The notes: generated by a model from the sequence alone, not told the origin. DNA of 64,000 nt from Bacillus norwichensis (GCF_014836955.1 NZ_JACSPV010000016.1:1-64000); one strand, 5' to 3'. Positions 48,240-57,969 are shown, counted from the stretch's first letter. Program-made: numbers and translations.

Positions 48240-50066
48240 ATGGAAAAAGTAGGCTTTTTTCGATCTGTACATGTTAAGTTTGTAACAATTTATTTATTGC
48301 TTATTTTGATTGCCATGCAGATCATCGGTGTTTACTTCATTAATAAGCTCGAGGATCAATTGGTCCGTAACTTCCAGCAATCTATTGAAGGAAGATTGCC
48401 TTTGCTGGAATACAGTCTTGTCGAGGAAATGATGAAGGATCGTACGGATGAAAGCATCCCTCCGCTCGAAGAAGAAGTAGGAAAGCTCCTCGCTGACTTT
48501 TCAGCTCAGGATATTTCAGAGGTTCGAGCCATCAATAACAGAAGTTTGATCATCGGGACCTCAGAACGGAACAATCAAAGCATTGTCGGCCAGAAAACAA
48601 CCGATGTCATGGTAAAAAGAATTTTGGCCGGCGGGGAAAAAGAAGATAAAATTTTTATAGATGAACAATCCGGGAACCGTGTCTGGATTTTGGCGACACC
48701 TATTAAAATCGGTGGGGAAGTGGCGGGCTCCATCTACCTTGTCGCAAAAATAGAAACGGTCTTTGACCAATTGGAAGAAATCAACCAAATCTTTATATCT
48801 GCCACATTGATTGCTATGCTCATTACTGCAGTACTGGGTATTCTTGTGGCAAGAACGATTACAAGGCCGATCTCTGACATGAAGAGGCAAGCAGTGGCCA
48901 TGGCAAAGGGGAATTTTTCACGGAAGGTCCGTGTTTATGGTGATGATGAAATTGGACAGCTTGCTATTTCATTCAACCACTTGACTCGAAAGCTTCAGGA
49001 AGCACAGGCTATGACTGAAGGAGAGCGGAGAAAGCTTTCCTCGGTACTTTCCAATATGACGGACGGTGTTGTTGCAACAGATAGGAAGGGACGAGTCATT
49101 TTAATCAATGAGCGTGCTTCCCAGATGCTGAATGTTTCACGTGAAACAATGATCTCCCAGCCAGTGACAGAGCTGCTCCTTTTGGATGATCAATACAGCT
49201 TTGAAGATCTTTTGGATCAGCAGGAACCGATTGTACTTGACTACAGTACGGATGAATCTCCCTTTATTTTACGGGCTAATTTCTCCGTCATTCAAAGGGA
49301 CACAGGCTTTGTAAATGGGCTGATTGTTGTTCTCCATGATGTGACGGAAGAGGAGAAAATTGAAGCGGAACGTAGAGAATTTGTGGCAAATGTTTCGCAT
49401 GAGCTTAGAACTCCGCTCACTACGATGCGCAGTTACCTTGAAGCACTCACTGATGGAGCAATACATGATAGAGAGCTGGCTCCGCGTTTCTTGGATGTAA
49501 CACAGAATGAAACGGAACGGATGATCCGCCTCGTAAACGATCTATTGAAACTGTCAAAAATGGACAGCAAGGATTATGAGATCAATCCAACATGGGTAGA
49601 TTTTGTATTATTTTTCAATCATATCATTGACCGCTTTGAGATGACGAAAGAGCGCCACATAACTTTCAAACGAATGCTGCCTGACAAAGCGATGTTTATC
49701 AAAGTTGATGAAGATAAGCTGACGCAGGTTATTGACAATATCATTTCAAATGCTCTGAAGTATTCTCCGGAAGGTGGACAGGTGACATTCAGGCTAAAGG
49801 TACTGGATGAGCAGATTCAAATCAGCATCAGCGACCAAGGCTTGGGTATTCCGAAGGAGAATCTGGAAAAGGTGTTTGAGCGTTTCTACAGGGTGGATAA
49901 GGCACGGACAAGACGTCTCGGAGGAACAGGTCTTGGATTGGCGATTGCAAAAGAAATGATAGGGGCCCATGGCGGAGACATTTGGGCAAGGAGCGTAGAA
50001 GGAAAAGGAACGACAATCATATTTACGCTTCCTTACGATCCGGAACAAGAGGATGATTGGTCGTGA
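48240..50066 (+). CDS. walK: Sensor histidine kinase WalK (YycG)
   Basis: WalK (608 aa) senses cell-wall status (lipid II and division in B. subtilis) and phosphorylates WalR. It has two membrane helices (residues ~10-30 and 183-205) around an extracellular domain. HAMP, PAS and HisKA (NVSHELRTPLTTMRSYL) follow, then the ATPase domain (NIISNALKYSPEGG, DQGLGIPKEN, GTGLGLAIAKEM). A parS site lies within the gene (49133-49148). AGGAG precedes the ATG, 6 nt after walR. Confidence 0.98.
   Translation: MEKVGFFRSVHVKFVTIYLLLILIAMQIIGVYFINKLEDQLVRNFQQSIEGRLPLLEYSLVEEMMKDRTDESIPPLEEEVGKLLADFSAQDISEVRAINNRSLIIGTSERNNQSIVGQKTTDVMVKRILAGGEKEDKIFIDEQSGNRVWILATPIKIGGEVAGSIYLVAKIETVFDQLEEINQIFISATLIAMLITAVLGILVARTITRPISDMKRQAVAMAKGNFSRKVRVYGDDEIGQLAISFNHLTRKLQEAQAMTEGERRKLSSVLSNMTDGVVATDRKGRVILINERASQMLNVSRETMISQPVTELLLLDDQYSFEDLLDQQEPIVLDYSTDESPFILRANFSVIQRDTGFVNGLIVVLHDVTEEEKIEAERREFVANVSHELRTPLTTMRSYLEALTDGAIHDRELAPRFLDVTQNETERMIRLVNDLLKLSKMDSKDYEINPTWVDFVLFFNHIIDRFEMTKERHITFKRMLPDKAMFIKVDEDKLTQVIDNIISNALKYSPEGGQVTFRLKVLDEQIQISISDQGLGIPKENLEKVFERFYRVDKARTRRLGGTGLGLAIAKEMIGAHGGDIWARSVEGKGTTIIFTLPYDPEQEDDWS
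49133..49148. promoter_or_regulatory. parS site inside walK
   Basis: TGTTTCACGTGAAACA is a perfect palindrome and an exact match to the parS consensus. It encodes part of LNVSRETM in the PAS region of WalK. Confidence 0.95.
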
Positions 50067-51391
50067 GATATGAAACAATTAAATCAGTGCTGCTTATTTT
50101 TCTTGTCTTTATCAGTGCCGTATTAACTTGGACTCTATGGACTTTTCAGCCGAAGTATGAGTTCAATGATAAAAAGCAAGTTCATGAAGTCTCCAAAATA
50201 TCGGATCCAAAGGATGTAGGAGAGGTCGTGAGGCCGGTTAAGCTTCTGCTTCATATGGACAATGATCACTTTGGTATAGTAGACGAAAAGAAAATCGGTG
50301 AGACATTACAGGAGCTCAGTAGTTGGAGCTTTTATGATCTTGGGGATGCAAGGACTTATTCGCAGGATCAGATCAGATCTATAGCTCAAAGAAATAATTC
50401 TCTAGAACTCATCTTCCCTGATCTCGTTCCTTTTGATTTATATAAAGGGATCTTTAGATTTGAGTCGGAAAGTTTACCGAGAGGATCATTTGACCGTTTA
50501 GTTATTCATTGGGAGGACGGTTCCAAGGAAGACGGGACAGGCTTTTTTATCTCAAACAAAGAAGGAAAAGTCTATGAAAGCCACGTCAATTATGAACATA
50601 TCCAAGCTCTTTTAAACCGCTTGGATAAACAGACAAGCCAATTTCCTGAATTCAAAGCATATGAGCTGCCGGATGGCAGGGTAAAGTATCTTCCTGCTAA
50701 AGAGACAGTGATGTACAGATATCACTATTATGCTGATTACGTCGATCCTACTGAGTTTAAGGATGCACTATTTAAGGATCCCAGTTTGGTAAGAAAAATC
50801 AGTGAGGATTCAACTGGTGAAAAATTAACTGACCCGACCAGCATGATGAATGTGGATAAAGCGACTAGCATGATCTCTTATGTAAATCCAAGCCAGGCAA
50901 CAGATGAGATTACCAGCCAGGATAATATGGATCTACTTAAGAAAAGTATCGAATTTATCAACGAGCATGCGGGCTGGACGGACAATTATAAATATTTTAG
51001 TATGGACCCAACCACTCAGAAGACGATTTTCCAACTGTTTCTGAAAGGTTATCCGGTATTTAATACTGAAGGTATGTCTGAAATCAAGCTATATTGGGGA
51101 AAGGAAGAGGTTTACCAGTACCGCAGACCATACTTTAGCCTTGATATTCCATTGCCTCATCCTGATAAGGTTTATTTGGCTTCAGGGGAAGAAGTAATGG
51201 ATACCTTACTTGCGGATCCGAACATAGACATCGATAAGCTTCAAGAGCTGATCCTGGGGTATAGAATATACAAGAACCCGGAGAATCCAAAAGTGATTAT
51301 TCTAGAACCTTCTTGGTACTATTTATACAAGGATACTTGGGAAAGGTTTGAAGTGAAGGAAGTTAGGGGGAATCTAAGTGGATTGGGGTAG
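50063..51391 (+). CDS. walH: WalK-associated regulator WalH (YycH)
   Basis: WalH (442 aa) is a membrane-anchored extracellular protein that with WalI modulates WalK activity. One N-terminal helix (VLLIFLVFISAVLTWTLWTF) anchors the YycH ectodomain. The GTG at 50063 overlaps the walK stop as GTGA; an in-frame TTG at 50057 is less likely. It overlaps walI by 14 nt. Confidence 0.94.
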   Translation: MRYETIKSVLLIFLVFISAVLTWTLWTFQPKYEFNDKKQVHEVSKISDPKDVGEVVRPVKLLLHMDNDHFGIVDEKKIGETLQELSSWSFYDLGDARTYSQDQIRSIAQRNNSLELIFPDLVPFDLYKGIFRFESESLPRGSFDRLVIHWEDGSKEDGTGFFISNKEGKVYESHVNYEHIQALLNRLDKQTSQFPEFKAYELPDGRVKYLPAKETVMYRYHYYADYVDPTEFKDALFKDPSLVRKISEDSTGEKLTDPTSMMNVDKATSMISYVNPSQATDEITSQDNMDLLKKSIEFINEHAGWTDNYKYFSMDPTTQKTIFQLFLKGYPVFNTEGMSEIKLYWGKEEVYQYRRPYFSLDIPLPHPDKVYLASGEEVMDTLLADPNIDIDKLQELILGYRIYKNPENPKVIILEPSWYYLYKDTWERFEVKEVRGNLSGLG

Positions 51392-52190
51392 ACTGAAGAC
51401 CATTTTCATTATCGCATTCTTAATCCTTGACATTTTCCTTCTGACTCAATTGATGAATAAACAAAAGGATAACAAGCTCGAAGTGAGGACAGATGTCTCT
51501 TTGGAAGAAAATCTGCACAACGACGGCATTGATTACAGCGGCATTCCTAAAAATCCAATCAGGGATCAATATATTAGTGCCAACACAAAGGTTTTTAATG
51601 AAAAAGAGATTGAAAAGCTGAAGGACCAGTCTATCACCATTGTAGATGGATCCATTATTTATTCTAAACTGGCGAATCCCGTCGAGGTACCGGATAAGAT
51701 TAATGCTCAAGAGATGGAACAGTATGTGCGAAACAATGTTCTATACGGAGACCAATATGGCTTCGGTAATTATGACAAAAAAGCTGGGACCATTACCTTT
51801 TACCAAAAACATCAAGATAAATTGCTATTTAAAAATAGAAGTGCACACCTTGTTTTTAATGTGGATAAAGATAATGAAGTCTATTCATATGAACAGACAA
51901 TGCTTGAAGAGATTGAGCCAATCAGTGAAAAAGAAGAGGTATTACCAGCAATTCGCGCAGTGGAGGCCATTTACCGGAATAAGCTGCTGAAACAGGACAG
52001 CAAAATTGTCCGGGCGGAGCTGGGCTATTACACGGTTGTTAATATGGAAGCCTCTCAGGTATTGACACCAACTTGGCATGTGGTTGCCGAACATGAAGGT
52101 GAGAAAGAGTCAATGCTTGTGAATGCATTTGAAGGCCAAATTATTCAGGAAAATACGGGAAGTGGGAAATCGGTATTGGAGGTAAGATGA
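51378..52190 (+). CDS. walI: WalK-associated regulator WalI (YycI)
   Basis: WalI (270 aa) starts MDWGRLKTIFIIAFLILDIF, a characteristic N-terminal helix of the YycI family, with the ectodomain outside the cell. It forms a complex with WalH and WalK. GTG start at 51378, AGGGGG upstream, and a direct junction with walJ. Confidence 0.94.
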   Translation: MDWGRLKTIFIIAFLILDIFLLTQLMNKQKDNKLEVRTDVSLEENLHNDGIDYSGIPKNPIRDQYISANTKVFNEKEIEKLKDQSITIVDGSIIYSKLANPVEVPDKINAQEMEQYVRNNVLYGDQYGFGNYDKKAGTITFYQKHQDKLLFKNRSAHLVFNVDKDNEVYSYEQTMLEEIEPISEKEEVLPAIRAVEAIYRNKLLKQDSKIVRAELGYYTVVNMEASQVLTPTWHVVAEHEGEKESMLVNAFEGQIIQENTGSGKSVLEVR

Positions 52191-52985
52191 ATGTCGATGC
52201 AATTTAGCGTATTGGCAAGCGGCAGCTCGGGAAATGCCTTTTATATAGAGACAAAAGAACATTCCTTCCTTGTAGATGCCGGGTTAAGCTGTAAAAAAAT
52301 CGGTGAGCAGATGGAGCAGATTGACCGTGATCCGTCCAAGCTAGATGCCATTTTCATTACCCATGAACACAGCGACCATATTAAGGGGCTGGGGGCCATG
52401 GCGAGAAAATACAAGCTGCCCGTTTATGCAAATGAACGGACGTGGAAAGCAATGGATGGGCATGTCGGGGAAATTGCTGTTGATCAAAAATTCACTTTCG
52501 GCATGGAGACGGTGAAATCCTTCGGCAATCTTGATATTGAATCGTTCGGTGTTTCGCATGATGCGGCTGAACCAATGTTTTACATTTTCAGAACTGGAGA
52601 GAAGAAGGTTGTTTTGATTACGGATACTGGATATGTCAGTGATCGTATGAAAGGAATGATCTCGGACGCTGACGTCTATATTTTCGAGAGTAATCATGAC
52701 ACGGAGATGCTGAGGATGGGGAGATACCCCTGGAATATCAAACGGAGAATACTGAGTGATGTTGGCCATGTCTCCAATGAAGATGCGGCACTTGCGATGA
52801 GTGATGTCATTGGTGACCGGACAAAACGGATTTATCTTGCCCATTTAAGCAAGGATAACAATATGAAAGACTTGGCAAGAATGAGCGTAACCCAGACGCT
52901 TGCTACAAGAGGAATAGAAATTGGCACCCAGTTGGATCTTTTTGATACAGATCCGTACATACCAACAGTGTTAACTGCTGTATAG
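52191..52985 (+). CDS. walJ: Metallo-beta-lactamase-fold exonuclease WalJ (YycJ)
   Basis: WalJ (264 aa) is a metallo-beta-lactamase-fold protein with the metal site [10 protein letters not shown], a later Asp in ITDTGYVSD and a His in [10 protein letters not shown]. Orthologues act as 5' to 3' exonucleases in DNA repair and are linked to cell-wall/division coordination. ATG start at 52191, next to the walI stop with GGAGGTAAG upstream. Confidence 0.95.
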   Translation: MSMQFSVLASGSSGNAFYIETKEHSFLVDAGLSCKKIGEQMEQIDRDPSKLDAIFITHEHSDHIKGLGAMARKYKLPVYANERTWKAMDGHVGEIAVDQKFTFGMETVKSFGNLDIESFGVSHDAAEPMFYIFRTGEKKVVLITDTGYVSDRMKGMISDADVYIFESNHDTEMLRMGRYPWNIKRRILSDVGHVSNEDAALAMSDVIGDRTKRIYLAHLSKDNNMKDLARMSVTQTLATRGIEIGTQLDLFDTDPYIPTVLTAV

Positions 52986-53020
52986 TAATAGTAGGTTTAA
53001 GGTTTAATCAATATGGAAAA

Positions 53021-53067
53021 GAAATGAAGATAACCGGTTATATGACCGCTTATTTTCATTTCTTTTT
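53021..53067 (+). terminator. walRKHIJ operon terminator
   Basis: GAAATGAAGATAA (53021-53033) and TTATTTTCATTTC (53050-53062) pair around a GGT/ACC inner stem, followed by TTTT. Confidence 0.82.
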
Positions 53068-53181
53068 ACATTTTTTCGAATAAGAATATTTTTTTATGTG
53101 TTTTCCGGCCAAGCGGATTATAATTATCCATATAGAAGGGAAACTTATCTTCATGGATGCTAATGAAAGGAATGGTGAGCA

Positions 53182-54393
53182 GTGGGATTATACGATGATC
53201 ATAGTCCGAACCGTTTCAAAAACCGAGGTGGCAGAGGAGGCTTTTTTACGGGATTGATCGGCGGGCTGATCGGAGCATTGATTATTGCCATACTGGCTCC
53301 ATCAATTTTTGGAATAAAAAACAATGAAAGCCTAAACGATGCAACAATCCAGCAAAATGAAGGAACTTCAACAAAAGAGCAGGTTTCGCTCGATGTGACA
53401 ACGGATGTAACAAAAGCCGTAGAAAAGGCTGGAAAAGGCGTTGTGGGCATTACCAATATCCAAACAGCCAATTTCTGGACAACTGGTCAGGAAGACCAGC
53501 AGGCAGTGGGAGTCGGTTCCGGCGTTATTTATAAAAAACAAGGGGACAAGGCTTATATCGTTACAAACCACCATGTTGTGGAAGATGCTACCGAACTGGA
53601 AGTAACGCTTTCAGATGGAAAAAAGGTTCCTGGGGTGCAGCGGGGAAGTGACATATGGACAGATCTGGCCGTGGTTGAAATCAGTTCCAAGGATATTGGA
53701 GATGGATTTGTGAATGAATTTGGAGACTCTGATGCTTTACATATCGGAGAGCCTGTTCTGGCGATTGGAAATCCTCTCGGTTTGGAATTCGCTGGTTCTG
53801 TAACACAGGGAATCGTTTCTGGTGTGAATCGAACTGTCCCTGTTGATATTAATAGAGATGGTGTCCCAGATTGGAATGCGGAAGTCATTCAAACTGATGC
53901 GGCTATCAACCCTGGAAACAGCGGTGGAGCCCTAGTAAATATTGCGGGGCAGGTTGTCGGCATTAACTCCATGAAAATTGCTCAAAGTGCCGTTGAAGGA
54001 ATCGGGTTTTCCATCCCTATCAATTACGTCATACCGATCATTGAAGATCTGGAAAAATACGGTGAAGTGAAACGTCCGGCTATGGGTGTTACGCTGCGTG
54101 ATGTCGCTGAAATCTCCGCCTATCACCAAGAGCAGACATTGAAGCTTCCAAAAGACATAACATCTGGTATCATGATCGAGAACGTACTGGCCAACTCACC
54201 AGCATCAAAAGCAGGGCTGAGAGAACTAGATGTCATTGTTGCACTGGATGGTGAGAAAGTTGAAGATGTCGTGGCGCTCCGAAAATATCTTTACAACAAG
54301 AAGAAAGTCGGAGATTCCATGAAAGTCACCTATTATCGAGGTGGTAAAAAACAAGATGCCACCGTCAATTTAACAGACGAGACAAGATTATAA
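53182..54393 (+). CDS. htrA: Trypsin-like serine protease HtrA (DegP family)
   Basis: This 403-aa membrane-anchored protease (HtrC/YycK position in B. subtilis) degrades or refolds misfolded exported proteins. An N-terminal cytoplasmic stub and anchor (GFFTGLIGGLIGALIIAILA) precede the protease domain, with His in VTNHHVVEDA, Asp in TDLAVVEI and Ser in NPGNSGGALVN. One C-terminal PDZ domain follows (GIMIENVLANSPASKAGLRE). The GTG start at 53182 has only a modest GGTGAG nearby. A TATAAT (53119-53124) gives a likely promoter of its own. Confidence 0.95.
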   Translation: MGLYDDHSPNRFKNRGGRGGFFTGLIGGLIGALIIAILAPSIFGIKNNESLNDATIQQNEGTSTKEQVSLDVTTDVTKAVEKAGKGVVGITNIQTANFWTTGQEDQQAVGVGSGVIYKKQGDKAYIVTNHHVVEDATELEVTLSDGKKVPGVQRGSDIWTDLAVVEISSKDIGDGFVNEFGDSDALHIGEPVLAIGNPLGLEFAGSVTQGIVSGVNRTVPVDINRDGVPDWNAEVIQTDAAINPGNSGGALVNIAGQVVGINSMKIAQSAVEGIGFSIPINYVIPIIEDLEKYGEVKRPAMGVTLRDVAEISAYHQEQTLKLPKDITSGIMIENVLANSPASKAGLRELDVIVALDGEKVEDVVALRKYLYNKKKVGDSMKVTYYRGGKKQDATVNLTDETRL

Positions 54394-54398
54394 AGTGG

Positions 54399-54432
54399 AA
54401 GCGGGAAGGCACAGGTGCTTTCCCGCTTTTAT
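54399..54432 (+). terminator. htrA terminator
   Basis: AAGCGGGAAGGCAC and GTGCTTTCCCGCTT form a long GC-rich stem, followed by TT. It starts 6 nt after the stop. Confidence 0.9.
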
Positions 54433-54453
54433 ATTTTATATGGTAAAATGGAT

Positions 54454-54462
54454 TGTGGATAA
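54454..54462 (+). promoter_or_regulatory. DnaA box
   Basis: TGTGGATAA is a perfect DnaA box. It lies between htrA and the CxxH/CxxC gene and is an outlier of the cluster at 54736-54778. Confidence 0.6.
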
Positions 54463-54561
54463 ATTTTGGCAGTTGATGGCAGAAATTGAGCAGTGAGGCT
54501 GTAATGCGTATAGATTGAGGCCATAAAAACTGAGGATTTTTAATAGAAAAGAGGACCAAGT

Positions 54562-54720
54562 ATGATTTATTGCTGCAAAGAACACGTTGAATTGGCGTTA
54601 GACATTATTGTAGATGAAGAGGAAACAGCACCTATATTAGAGAAGCTTACGGTAGAAAATAAGTTACCCACATCCTGTAAATATTGCAATAATCCGGCAG
54701 AATATATAGTGGGGAACTAA
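54562..54720 (+). CDS. CxxH/CxxC protein (BA_5709 family)
   Basis: This 52-aa protein reads MIYCCKEHVELALD to SCKYCNNPAEYIVGN. The N-terminal CKEH (CxxH) and C-terminal CKYC (CxxC) could bind one zinc ion. The family is confined to Bacillaceae, sits next to rlmH, and has no known role. ATG 54562, with GAGG upstream. Confidence 0.9.
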   Translation: MIYCCKEHVELALDIIVDEEETAPILEKLTVENKLPTSCKYCNNPAEYIVGN

Positions 54721-54735
54721 TATTCCCACACTAAA

Positions 54736-54778
54736 TGTGGATGAATAATGTGGATATGTGGATAACTACTGTGGATAA
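54736..54778. promoter_or_regulatory. DnaA-box cluster upstream of rlmH
   Basis: Four boxes in the same orientation: TGTGGATGA (54736), TGTGGATAT (54749), TGTGGATAA (54757) and TGTGGATAA (54770). The starts are 13, 8 and 13 nt apart. In B. subtilis an origin-proximal DnaA-box cluster is, as I recall, reported before the rlmH orthologue yydA. Confidence 0.82.
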
Positions 54779-54834
54779 AGTGTTTGCTGTGTGTTTGTAA
54801 CCTGTGTGTAATCTAAAGGAAGGAATTGGACAAC

Positions 54835-55314
54835 ATGAACATCACCATTATTTCAGTCGGAAAAATAAAAGAAAAACATATGAAACAGGGCATTGATGAA
54901 TACCTCAAACGCCTTTCGGCCTACACCAAAATCAACATCCTTGAACTCCCCGACGAAAAAGCTCCAGAAAACCTAAGCCAAACCCAAATGCAACAAATTA
55001 AGAAAAAAGAAGGAGACCGTATCCTCGACAAAATCCATCCCGATGCCTACGTCATCGCCTTGGCCATTGAGGGCAAACAGGCGAGCAGCGAACAATTCGC
55101 AGAGCAGCTGGGCCGCCTTTCTGCATCCGGTAAAAACAGTGCTGTCTTTGTTATTGGCGGGTCCCTTGGTTTGAGCGGTGAAGTCATGAAGCGGGCAGAC
55201 GAAGCCTTGTCTTTTTCAAAAATGACCTTTCCGCATCAGTTGATGAGATTGATCTTGGTTGAGCAGGTGTATCGGGCGTTTAGGATATTGAGGGGAGAAC
55301 CGTATCACAAGTAA
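54835..55314 (+). CDS. rlmH: 23S rRNA pseudouridine-1915 N3-methyltransferase RlmH
   Basis: RlmH (159 aa) is a SPOUT methyltransferase that methylates pseudouridine 1915 in helix 69 of 23S rRNA. The trefoil-knot SAM site is in [17 protein letters not shown] and [10 protein letters not shown], and the C-terminus, [17 protein letters not shown], is invariant. The ATG at 54835 is preferred over the TTG at 54826. The first half uses unusually many C-ending codons compared with its neighbours. Confidence 0.97.
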   Translation: MNITIISVGKIKEKHMKQGIDEYLKRLSAYTKINILELPDEKAPENLSQTQMQQIKKKEGDRILDKIHPDAYVIALAIEGKQASSEQFAEQLGRLSASGKNSAVFVIGGSLGLSGEVMKRADEALSFSKMTFPHQLMRLILVEQVYRAFRILRGEPYHK

Positions 55315-55445
55315 CGGTAAACCAAATGAGTGTGTCCATCAAAAAAGTTGTACAAGAACCTTATGGAAGAGTATTAGAATAAAAATATACGCTGAGTTTA
55401 GGTTTTTATAATTTGAAACACAAAGAATGGTATAGAAAAAGCGAA

Positions 55446-55492
55446 AAAAAATAATATAAGAGTGGTTATTCTCCACTTTTATATTATTTTTT
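55446..55492. terminator. Long AT-rich bidirectional hairpin after rlmH
   Basis: AAAAAATAATATAAGAGTGG (55446-55465) pairs over 20 bp (one wobble) with 55473-55492, loop TTATTCT, with T residues on either strand. It lies in the 418-nt gap between rlmH and the convergent phosphoesterase. The remainder of that gap shows no gene. Confidence 0.8.
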
Positions 55493-55732
55493 ATTATGTG
55501 TTAATCCATGGTAAATATGAAATTGATAAATATATATTATTTAATTGATGCCTATGCTGAAAGGTAGTCCTCATGAGAGGTAGGAACATAAAAGGATCAC
55601 ATGGTGAAGCAATGGATAAACCGTTTTAAAGGTTTGGTTTAAACCACCTTAAGCAACCATCTTCGTTCTTGTTGTCAATAGCCGTACCAAAAGCACAAAA
55701 CACAATGGAGTTTTTATAGTAACGTCATAATC

Positions 55733-56911
55733 TCAATCCACCGCGGAACTTAATGGATTAATTAATATCTCTACAATTTCACTATCCGTACCGATTCTCA
55801 TTGGTGGTCCCCATGTACCAATACCCGAACTAACAATAACTTGTGGACTATCTTGATTTTTTTGATAATGACCATAATCAATTTCAAATATGGCATTCGT
55901 AATTAGATTAGCTGGAAAAACCTGTCCTTGATGAGTATGACCGCTAAGAATTAAATCTACATTCTCACCATATTCTGAGATATTTGATGGCTGATGATCC
56001 ATCACAATAATTGGTAAATCAAATTGTATTTGTGCTAGTTGATCTGCGATATTTGTTCTCTCTTCTCCTTGTTCACCAATTGGCGAAGAATCTTTTCTCC
56101 CAACTAAAACAATTTGATCCGCTATAATAGTATTTTCATCATTTAATAGAGTAATTTCACTGTTTTCAAGAAATGCTATCATTTCATTATATGTAGATCC
56201 TGCATCATGATTACCTAGACTAGCATACACACCATAGGTAGATTGAATTCCTCTCATCAATCCCTCTGCTTTTTCGGCATCCACTAAAGCATAGTAACTT
56301 CCATTAAATATATCTCCAACAATACATACAATGTCGGGTTCCATATCATTAATTTTGTCTACTATCTTCTCAAGATAAGCCACATCATTCGTATATCCTA
56401 AATGCAAATCACTAAGCATGATGATCCTTAAATTATCGTTTACCATCTCTTTGGGAATTTGTATATCGTAAGATACATTTTTTATTTGATTTGCATGATA
56501 ATGACCATAAGAACATAATCCAAAAACAGCTAATACAATAATAAGCCCTGATAAAAAATGAATGTTTCCATTTAGTGGTGTAGGAATTATATTAAATAAT
56601 CTACCTGCCAATAGAATGAAGTCTACTATAATCGTGATTAATAAAAGATAAAAATAAATCCCCATCCAATGATCACCTAGACGGCCAATAAAACTAGTTA
56701 TAGTTGAAAGTGAACCCGTCACCCGATAATTGGAGAGCAGAACTGCAAGTAAAGGTGTAATTGCACAGAAAATATATATTCCCCAAAATAATAAACCGTT
56801 GATATTTGGTAGTAAGAGTTGCAACCAAATAAACAACTTATTCCCCATATAATAATTTGTTGCACTATAAAAAGTTAAGATTCCTAAAAAAGCTAAAACT
56901 ATTAGAATCAC
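55733..56911 (-). CDS. Membrane metallophosphoesterase
   Basis: This protein of about 392 aa has four or five N-terminal membrane helices (residues 1-140) and a calcineurin-like phosphoesterase domain. Metal-site motifs are SDLHLG, VGDIFNG, LGNHDAG, MDHQPS and SGHTHQGQVFPA. It resembles YkuE/YkoQ-type enzymes; the substrate is unknown. I choose GTG at 56911 because AAGGTGG lies about 7 nt upstream. The frame is open to a TTG at 56950 without a ribosome binding site. It is divergent from an AIPR remnant that starts within 60 nt. Confidence 0.88.
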   Translation of the reverse strand: MILIVLAFLGILTFYSATNYYMGNKLFIWLQLLLPNINGLLFWGIYIFCAITPLLAVLLSNYRVTGSLSTITSFIGRLGDHWMGIYFYLLLITIIVDFILLAGRLFNIIPTPLNGNIHFLSGLIIVLAVFGLCSYGHYHANQIKNVSYDIQIPKEMVNDNLRIIMLSDLHLGYTNDVAYLEKIVDKINDMEPDIVCIVGDIFNGSYYALVDAEKAEGLMRGIQSTYGVYASLGNHDAGSTYNEMIAFLENSEITLLNDENTIIADQIVLVGRKDSSPIGEQGEERTNIADQLAQIQFDLPIIVMDHQPSNISEYGENVDLILSGHTHQGQVFPANLITNAIFEIDYGHYQKNQDSPQVIVSSGIGTWGPPMRIGTDSEIVEILINPLSSAVD

Positions 56912-56961
56912 CAGATTTCCCACCTTATGATTTATCGTTCCATAGACCAATTGTTACGCCT

Positions 56962-57678
56962 TGCATCCATACAACTGATCTCTTAATTCGAAATAAAATG
57001 TTTCATCGACTTCAACATTTTCATATGCAAATGGCCATTTCCTCAGGTGAATTTGGTTCATCTTTTTCTATCCATTGCTCAATTCAAAAGAGATTAGGAG
57101 CTTACTATGAATCATTTAGTGATAAAAAGCAAAGACTTTATTATGAAAGAAGGTCCAAGCAATTTGGAAGTAGTAATAATATAGAAAAGGTTAGAATCGT
57201 AACCATATCAACCCAATGGCGTAGTTTTTGTGGTATGTTTCTAGATGTTCCACTTATGTCAAGTAGGTATCATGGCAGGCTTTATAAAGAGTATTCCGAA
57301 AAGGTATTTAATAGTAATGAATTAATGCTTTATTATATGGCAGCTTTCTCTCTGTGTAAGATAGAGTACTTTATTAGGAATAAAAGTATAGAAAGTTTAG
57401 ATACCATTTGTTAATGTTGTTACGTTATCATTTAGATGGTAGTTCGTTACCTCGTTTAAATAGTAAAAAACGTTGAAACTTAATGCGGCAAGATTAAAGA
57501 AGTAATGTGGGATAATGAAAAAGCATTGGAAGAGTTTAAGTTCCTTGTAGCAATAGTTAATGATCCAGTTGAAGATTTAATGTCCAATGAAACTACGAAT
57601 AAAAAATATTTAAATAATCAAGAATCTAAAAGAAAAAGTGAAGTAATAGAAAGTATTAGATGCTTTAGAAAGAGCTAA
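56962..57678 (+). pseudogene. Decayed AIPR abortive-infection gene, C-terminal fragments
   Basis: Three fragments in different frames together match the C-terminal third of an AIPR (abortive infection phage resistance) protein. Fragment A (56962-57414) starts with IHTTDLLIRN and contains QKRLGAYYESFSDK, YYERRSKQFGSSNNIEKVRI, FLDVPLMSSRYHGRLYKEY and IEYFIRNKS. Fragment B (57405-57476) encodes HLLMLLRYHLDGSSLPRLNS. Fragment C (57493-57678) encodes IKEVMWDNEKALEEFKFLVA and onward to a stop. The N-terminal two-thirds is missing; there is no start codon context, and at least two frameshifts are present. Confidence 0.78.
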
Positions 57679-57695
57679 CGTTTAGTTTTATAATT

Positions 57696-57730
57696 CCCTA
57701 ATTCTATTGATTTGAAATTAGGGTTATTCT
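57696..57730 (+). terminator. Hairpin after the AIPR remnant
   Basis: CCCTAATT (57696-57703) and AATTAGGG (57716-57723) pair, followed by TTATTC. Probably the old terminator of the AIPR gene. The rest up to 57909 shows nothing recognisable. Confidence 0.5.
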
Positions 57731-57909
57731 ATTTTAACAAGGAAAAGATGAAAAATAAAAAGAATCGCTTGATGCAGTCGATATATCTTTATAAACGTAC
57801 CACAATAAATGAGGCTTAAAGTAAAAAGTGAAGTTCTACTAGTAAGTCAAAAAGAGGGTATACCATTGATATAAGCACATTCTCTTTCAAGCATCTGTCA
57901 GCCATAAAA

Positions 57910-57942
57910 ATAGGACAAAGGAGTTACTCTCCCTTGTCCTAT
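57910..57942 (-). terminator. Terminator of the CofE-like gene
   Basis: On the minus strand ATAGGACAAGGGAG, loop AGTAA, CTCCTTTGTCCTAT are followed by TTTTTA. It lies 28 nt after the stop of the gene at 57970. Confidence 0.85.
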
Positions 57943-57969
57943 AAGTTTTCGTTGATTTTCTAGTAATGC

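Noticed and set aside
56857-56961. The AIPR fragment's open frame extends left to an ATG at 56857.
   Set aside because: This part lies opposite the phosphoesterase N-terminus and has no AIPR-like sequence; similarity begins near 56962.
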